From Hydractinia symbiolongicarpus (taxonomy: Eukaryota; Cnidaria; Hydrozoa; Anthoathecata; Hydractiniidae), in the NCBI RefSeq assembly GCF_029227915.1, contig NC_079887.1, positions 23,125,650 through 23,185,649 of the forward strand: DNA of 60,000 nt, given 5' to 3'. Positions 55,361 through 60,000 of this stretch are shown here, piece by piece. The notes under the pieces were generated by a model, which worked only from the letters and a program-made list of their open reading frames with translations, was not told the DNA's origin and made no database searches. The stretch's first letter is position 1; every line of letters begins with the position of its first letter. A program made the translations under genes and the position numbers.

Positions 55361-55943
55361 TCACTCCAAAATTTTCCAGATCCGAGGGTGTTCCAATCTC
55401 ACATACAAGCACGCATGTTTTGACTTCATAAGCTGAGCTTTCATCGACTCCCATTCGTTGATCATGTTAGTCTCTCCGTCGATAAGCTTCATGTCGCTCC
55501 TTCCGTGGAGGTACCATGCAAAAATTTGTTTTTTTTTGCCGGCGGAGTTTTTTTGGCAAGGCCGTATAACACTGCGTTAATAACCAGAGACTATGCTTTC
55601 GATGCCTCCCACTGATGGCATGCTCGAGCAAGGGTTGACGCTTTTTGTCGAGAGTCTCGTCAGTGATCATATTATCATCAATGAACAGAGTCTCCTTCCC
55701 TGCTAGGAGCTTTGATAGTTGCTCGATCCAGTCGAACAACTGGTCTTTGGGATCGATTAGGAACACATAGTCATCCTTCTAAAGCAATGCTCTATCAAGA
55801 TAAGTGGGGCAGAGGATGACGATGTAATAAAAGTGACACTTGTACTCATTCTCAAGGATGTCGAGGACTCGCTGTGTTTTCCCGCAGCTTGTGGGCCCTG
55901 TAACAATCGCGGTATGTGGTTAAAGGACCACATCGAAAGTCAT
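55361..55943 (-). pseudogene. HerA/FtsK-type genome-packaging ATPase, two stops and one shift
   Basis: Walker A G-P-T-S-C-G-K-T and Walker B L-F-I-D-D are both present, followed by S-G-R-H-R-K-H-S-L-W-L-L-T-Q, the sensor/arginine region typical of Polinton ATPases, and a C terminus W-Y-L-H-G-R-S-D. Starts at ATG 55943 in GAATAAATATG. Defects: TAA at codon 8 (55920-55922), TAG at 55779-55781, and a 1-nt shift in an A8 run near 55530. About 194 residues, normal for the family. It would drive DNA into the capsid. Confidence 0.8.
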
Positions 55944-55948
55944 ATTTA

Positions 55949-55973
55949 TTCTATCTGCCTTTGACAGACAGAA
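55949..55973 (-). terminator. 9-bp hairpin between two genes
   Basis: TTCTGTCTG pairs with CAGATAGAA (one G-U). It begins 14 nt after the TAA at 55987-55989 and runs straight into the AATAAATATG of the ATPase gene. Confidence 0.6.
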
Positions 55974-55986
55974 ACCTGGGATGTAC

Positions 55987-56237
55987 TTACCTGGGCTTGG
56001 GCACGATACTCGAGGGAATCCACCCTTTGTAGACGCCATCTCACGGCTAGCGCGTCCAGTTGAAAAATAAGCGATCATCTTCATCACGTCGCTGGTATCC
56101 AGCTTGGTACTTGAGCTTGTAATGCCGAGGAATTTTTTGCCAGCCATGGCATACGCGAATGTGAATCCGAGATCCACGACAATCTCGTACAGCATGTCGA
56201 TGATTTCCTTCTCTTTGGGGGTCACATTAGAACTCAT
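55987..56237 (-). pseudogene. Small Polinton membrane-type protein, frameshifted
   Basis: Starts in ATAATAAACATG. Residues 17-45 (L-Y-E-I-V-V-D-L-G-F-T-F-A-Y-A-M-A-G-K-K-F) resemble a small conserved Polinton protein. A 1-nt shift near 56025 leads to the natural end I-P-S-S-I-V-P-K-P-R. About 83 residues. Role unknown. Confidence 0.5.
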
Positions 56238-56249
56238 GTTTATTATAGA

Positions 56250-56602
56250 TTATCGCATGTGAAAAAAGTCGGTATCAGGCTGGGCTGTATGCTTTGAAAG
56301 CTGCTCCGGTGCAAATGTTTCGGCAGGTTGCTGAGCCGCTGCGGGCTGCTTACGGAAAATATAGAATCCAACTTCTACACAGGCGAGTACAGCAACGATG
56401 CCTCCACCAATGTACACACTGCCTGACTGTACAGAACTCACCCCAGAATATGTTTTGACTGTAGATTCTACAATACCCTCTTGTTGCTTAAGTTTCATCT
56501 TTTTCTTCTTTAGTGCCCCCAACTTGTGAAGCCACGCGGCTCCCCCTGGTGCTTTGCCGGCTTTGTTATGACTGTTACTTCTTGCGTTTGAACTTCGTCC
56601 AT
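56250..56602 (-). CDS. Basic single-pass membrane protein
   Basis: Open frame from about 56618. There is no ATG at its start; an ATG at 56602 is in another frame, so the first codons are probably shifted. A basic N terminus (K-K-K-K-M-K-L-K-Q-Q) is followed by a clear membrane helix (V-Y-I-G-G-G-I-V-A-V-L-A-C-V-E-V-G-F-Y-I-F) and a Pro/Gln-rich tail ending F-F-H-M-R. Matches the plan of a small virion membrane protein in Polintons. A TAAGTCT..AGACTTA palindrome (56609-56624) overlaps the 5' end. Confidence 0.5.
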
Positions 56603-56698
56603 TTCTTATAAGTCTCAAGACTTACAAAAGCACCTCCAAACCCGTGACCTTAATTATCAAAAAATACTTATCCACCCCTTCGAACCAAATCTTTCCTT

Positions 56699-57427
56699 TT
56701 ACTCTAGTGCATTCTTATAAGGTCCCGTCTCTAAAACACAGACGTGAGGCGAGAAGCGAGCCGCGGCAGGTGTTATGATGACGGTATCATGTACACCCAA
56801 ATCAGCGGATGTACTACACCATTCCGAGAAACGAATGGATAGTAATTTGTATAGATCTCGTGTCATGCTCTTTAAACGCTCGTAACGTTCACGATTATCC
56901 ATTCGTATCTTTGATAGATTGTTTCCCATTCTTTTCTTCCTGTTCATCAACCTGCTCTTCAACATTCTGGACATGGAGAGCTGGGTGTGATTAATCGTAT
57001 GCGCAGCAATAAGCAGGGGTGCTAGGAGCTTTCCGAAACCGTAATATACCAGTATCCCCAAGTCAGGCATAGAGTCTTTGATTATATGATCTTCCTCCAG
57101 GTCTTGACGTAGGGCCTCGGGGCTATCGATGGGCACTAAGTTACTGACAGCTTTAGTATACAAGCTTATCGCGTGAGTTGATAGGGCTTTTGCTGTCTTC
57201 TCTCCCTTCTCCTGAATCTCACGCTGAACGAACTCAGTGTGTATCTTGTCGATCACTTCGGATGAGGCCTTGTCAAGGAAGGCTTCTGTACACTTCTTGG
57301 ATAGAAGATGCTGTTTACTTTTACGTGCATCTTTCAAAGCCTGGCGCTTGTCAATAGGTTTTTCACGTTGCTTAAAGGCTTCTGCTGGGGTATCTACTTC
57401 ATCAAATATCTCTGCGAGATTAGACAT
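56699..57427 (-). CDS. Polinton conserved hypothetical with hydrophobic segment
   Basis: 242 residues, intact, starting in CTAATAAATATG. Helical charged N-terminal two thirds, a hydrophobic stretch (L-G-I-L-V-Y-Y-G-F-G-K-L-L-A-P-L-L-I-A-A-H, about residues 121-141), then a very basic region (R-L-M-N-R-K-K-R-M). Similar proteins with A-H-T next to the hydrophobic part recur in Polintons. Unknown function; perhaps core or membrane. Confidence 0.55.
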   Translation of the reverse strand: MSNLAEIFDEVDTPAEAFKQREKPIDKRQALKDARKSKQHLLSKKCTEAFLDKASSEVIDKIHTEFVQREIQEKGEKTAKALSTHAISLYTKAVSNLVPIDSPEALRQDLEEDHIIKDSMPDLGILVYYGFGKLLAPLLIAAHTINHTQLSMSRMLKSRLMNRKKRMGNNLSKIRMDNRERYERLKSMTRDLYKLLSIRFSEWCSTSADLGVHDTVIITPAAARFSPHVCVLETGPYKNALE

Positions 57428-57437
57428 ATTTATTAGT
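57427..57437 (-). promoter_or_regulatory. Clear example of the AATAAAYATG start motif
   Basis: TAATAAATATG directly ending in the start codon of the 242-residue gene; the same motif is at 55943, 55285 and, with C, at 56237, 50789 and 47129. Confidence 0.5.
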
Positions 57438-57479
57438 ACTTAGTAATAGTGCTTCCAACATTTATTGACATCATGTGTG

Positions 57480-57506
57480 CAAAGGTGGTGCTTGAAAAAA
57501 CCTTTG
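57480..57506 (-). terminator. 7-bp stem-loop after the HNH gene
   Basis: CAAAGGT/ACCTTTG with a 13-nt loop, starting 25 nt after the TAG at 57531-57533. Weaker than the others. Confidence 0.4.
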
Positions 57507-57530
57507 GAATCATATAGTAAAGCGCGCGAA

Positions 57531-58022
57531 CTACTTAGTGATGAAGCGGTTGCCCTTGGACTGATTATCCCTAACCCACATCGGTTTCATGTTGGTGTAG
57601 TGCAACCTCCCGAGTTGTACCTCCTTGCTGGGGGCAACAGTACTTTCTCGATATTTAAGTGGCACCTTATGATCGAAATTTCACTTCCCTCGTTTCCCCC
57701 AATTCGTACCTTCCGTGAACTGGGCCTGGATGTGCCCTATAAATGTGACAATATTACAACCGAAATACTCCGTGGAGGCTATCTCGGTATCACGGTTTAG
57801 AGCACGGTGAATCCTGGTTAGAATAGTGTGATACTTACACCTGGCGAAATCGCATATGCAGCAATATCGTTTTTGATGATGGCATTCGTTTCGTTCCTTT
57901 GAAGCTTTATCATTATCAATGCATCTTATGCATCTTTTTGTTCGTCGTCCGTTATGTTTGTCGATCTTGAAGTTGTTTATTGTAAAAGAGTGATTACAGC
58001 TAGAACATCACTTGACATCCAT
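57531..58022 (-). pseudogene. HNH endonuclease with zinc-ribbon N terminus (two in-frame TGA)
   Basis: 164 codons in a single frame from ATG 58022 (GTAAAAATGG). N-terminal Cys pairs: C-S-S-C, C-I-R-C, C-C-I-C. The C-terminal HNH core is F-D-H-K-V-P-L, then L-H-Y-T-N-M-K-P-M-W and D-N-Q-S-K-G-N-R, giving the H-N-N/K residues of the beta-beta-alpha-metal fold. TGA at codon 5 (58008-58010) and at 57681-57683, the latter just before N-F-D-H where a Trp is plausible. An open plus-strand frame at 57465-57800 is its antisense shadow. It could nick DNA during replication or transposition, or be a homing-type guest. Confidence 0.7.
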
Positions 58023-58032
58023 TTTTACGTTG

Positions 58033-58054
58033 TATCTACTACGCTCAGTAGATA
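58033..58054 (-). terminator. Hairpin TATCTACT/AGTAGATA after the polymerase stop
   Basis: Perfect 8-bp stem, 6-nt loop, 15 nt after the TAG at 58070-58072 and 10 nt before the HNH start. Confidence 0.6.
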
Positions 58055-58069
58055 AATTGCTTGGACATG

Positions 58070-60000
58070 CTACAAGCCCTCCTTAGCTGCTAAACGAACA
58101 TGACCCCTGGCAAGTGTTGTTATCTGGTCCGCTTGTACGATCCGCTTATTGTCTGCCCTATTGAGCGCCAGCTGTTCACTTCCTGAGTATAGATTTGATG
58201 CCCCTTATTCTGGATACAGACCCAGGTTTTGTATATGTCAACGCCCTCCTTCAAGCAGCGCTGATAATCCTCGAAGGTGATGGATTTCTTCGTGACGCAC
58301 TTCTTCTAACCTTTCGCTTTGCGATCGCCGCCCTCCTTCGTGAGACTCTTGTAAGAGTACAGCTTTGCTCTTACTGTGATGAATTCTGTCATGATTTTTC
58401 CACTTAGCTCATCCTTCATAAGACCCACGACCTTTTTGTTTTTCCCAATGGGGAGAAGTCTGCCATCATCTTTGCTATAGGCACTTGTATCGAACCGTTC
58501 CTCTACATCATCGGCAATGTCGCGATAAAAATCCTCTGTTCTGATATGGTACACGAATGAATCCATGTCCATATAGCAGACCCGTAGCTTGCTACCATAC
58601 TTGGGCTGCATGTAGTCATTTGGAAATCGTACATGACGGTCTTTGAAAGATCCAAGATGGCCTGACCAGTATACACCGGCTTGTTCATCTTTGCCTATGT
58701 TTTACACATTTCCACGCCCATGTGGTGGCTGCTGAAGTAGTTCCCATCTTTGAAGTTAGGTTTCATGACGAGCTTTGTGTGCTTCTTTTCATTGGTAACC
58801 AACTGGATGTCCTCAGGTTTTCCATAGTTTTACCAAACACAGAGAGGTTCATGAGCTTGTAAAAGTCCTTCTCGAACTCGTTTTTGGCGGCCGTTCTACG
58901 CCCCGTGTTGTGGTCAAAATAACCCCTCAGCCTTGGCTTCTGGTAAAACTGCATGACTCTACCCTGTGAACCATCTCGCGCTCCGGCAGGTGCTTGTCAT
59001 GTAAACTCTTTGGATAATCGATGTCAACCTCCAAGAAGTATCCATGCTTGTTGTCAGCGACGAGTTTGCCAATGCGCTTCTCTGTAAAGGTCTCAACGTT
59101 CGACAGCCACTTGAATCCATGCGTAGGCAGGTTTTGACGCATGACCCAGCCATACAAATTGTTGGCATCGAGATACTGCAAGTATGACGACTCAACCTCC
59201 GGATCGTATTGATCCCCCATGTACTTGTTGTTGGCTTTGGCATACCTGTGCACAGCTTGAGTTATACCGCCTCGAATACCTCTTTCGAACATCACGAGCA
59301 TGTCGGGATTCGTTAGCAGCTCCAGCTTGATTTTGGTATACTTCAACGCTGCTTTCCATGCCAGGCCTGGTGCACTGGGCAGGATCGAGCTTGTAGTTCT
59401 CTAAGCACACGCTTCGAAAGCTCTGGAATACGTCGGCCAGTAGCAGGACGTCTGTGACGAGATACGTATCGTTATAATCTCCCATGGTAGTCTCGGAGTC
59501 CCCTGGGGTGATCTATTTTCATACGTTTTGAGCATGCTTGTAGTAGTTGTCGCTAATCCCCTTCATGTCCAGCTTGATGTAAAAGGCCTCTTTGGGAGGT
59601 AACTCTGTCTCATCGAATCGCTGCCAGCTATCCATGTACTCATAGGGGTAGACACCCTTTCGAAGCATCAGCCTGAAGACATCATCTTTGTCAATGAATT
59701 TGGTCATGGATGGTACGTTTGCCTTTACCTGCTCCTTGTCTAGCTGGTTCGTAGTATTCGAGTCGCAATTTTTACACCAAAAGCTTGCCACATACTTGGC
59801 GTTGATGCTGTGAAATTCCAGATATGTATCCGCGCACTGCTGACATTTCATACCTGCCGTCATAGTCATAAGAAAAAAAGATAGTCTGGACAGTAACAAT
59901 AGGCCATTGTTCTATCGTTTTGTGGCCGTTTCTAAACTCGGGCCCATTCTCTCGAATGCATCAAAATCTAAAATGGCGGTTTTCTAGCATGTTCGTTAGG
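58070..60000 (-). pseudogene. Protein-primed family-B DNA polymerase (PolB), 5' part beyond window, many breaks
   Basis: Palm motifs appear in order: L-R-K-G-V-Y-P-Y-E-Y-M-D (about 59640), G-D-Y-N-D-T-Y-L-V-T-D-V-L-L-L (about 59470), motif A S-S-Y-L-Q-Y-L-D-A-N-N-L-Y-G (about 59150-59190), motif [14 protein letters not shown] with S-V-F-G-K-T (about 58830-58885) and motif C C-Y-M-D-M-D-S-F (about 58558-58580). The exonuclease domain should lie past 60000. Breaks: TGA and TAG near 59515-59525, shifts near 59385, 58965, 58810, 58630 and 58175, TAG near 58690 and 58314. The first Asp of motif C pairs with Met in place of the usual Thr. Confidence 0.85.

Larger units (their letters stand above)
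45915..60000. mobile_element. Polinton/Maverick element (left end inside window, right end beyond edge)
   Basis: Base composition jumps from roughly 30% GC to the high 40s near 46.02 kb, and dense gene content on both strands begins. PolB, integrase, packaging ATPase and major capsid protein together define a Polinton. The left end is provisional: a repeated AATACACTATCATT motif at 45917 and 45992 may belong to the terminal inverted repeat or to a neighbouring repeat. I did not find the adenovirus-type protease; it may lie right of the window. Most genes bear nonsense codons or 1-nt shifts. Confidence 0.9.

Noticed and set aside
57465-57800. 111-codon plus-strand open frame
   Set aside because: It has no ATG and lies antisense to the HNH endonuclease, whose minus-strand frame carries conserved motifs.
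46053-60000. Genetic-code reassignment as the cause of in-frame stops
   Set aside because: TAA, TAG and TGA all occur at different expected residues, accompanied by frameshifts, and intact neighbouring genes use normal stops. Decay or sequencing error is simpler.
1-60000. CRISPR array, rRNA or bacterial operon features
   Set aside because: No regular short repeat-spacer pattern and no rRNA-like segments; content is eukaryotic.

Overview
The window looks like nuclear DNA of an early-branching animal, most likely a cnidarian (species not determinable by eye). The first 46 kb are AT-rich, intron-bearing and packed with non-autonomous transposons. Spliced genes use GT..AG introns of about 65-300 bp, and the recognisable repeats (Helitron-type non-autonomous elements, TTAA-flanked MITEs, DIRS/Gypsy-like RT scraps, RAG1-like transposase, Polinton) are those of invertebrate genomes.

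Layout. 1-9 kb: a broken ubiquitin-protease (USP) gene, a broken DDE/integrase-like gene, a 760-bp TTAA-flanked MITE and a tRNA-like SINE head. 9-16 kb: a 5-kb region bounded by a roughly 500-bp inverted repeat. Inside it lie a small MITE, a head-to-tail array of five Helitron-like units loaded with TGACGTCA palindromes, and an RT fragment. 17-23 kb: a segment paralogous to 35-43 kb, carrying an apparently exact 851-bp tandem duplication and a dead copy of a small secreted-protein gene. 23.5-27.6 kb (minus): a 10-exon, 970-codon RAG1-like gene. It has the RAG1 N-terminal Cys-rich region, a RING finger and a DDE core with matching zinc ligands, and every exon joins in phase. One in-frame TAA interrupts exon 3. 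28-45 kb: repeats, inverted duplications, more Helitrons (one complete 723-bp copy), and three small secreted-protein genes.

46-60 kb (runs off the right edge): a Polinton/Maverick, much more GC-rich than its surroundings. I recognise integrase, HerA/FtsK-type packaging ATPase, protein-primed family-B DNA polymerase, major capsid protein, an HNH endonuclease, BRO-like proteins and about ten smaller conserved or unknown proteins, on both strands and tightly packed. Most of its genes carry one or a few nonsense codons or 1-nt frameshifts, so this copy is probably dead or poorly polished, although the gene order is still readable.

Main hunting result: the Polinton seems to keep a virus-like gene-expression grammar. 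Most start codons lie directly in an AATAAA(Y)ATG / TAAATG motif, and at least seven genes are followed 8-38 nt after the stop by a stem-loop of 7-12 bp. This resembles the late TAAATG promoters of poxviruses and the hairpin 3'-end rule of mimiviruses. One Polinton membrane protein also has back-to-back ESCRT late-domain-like motifs (LYPSL and PSAP) at its N terminus. Both ideas can be tested on other Polinton copies.
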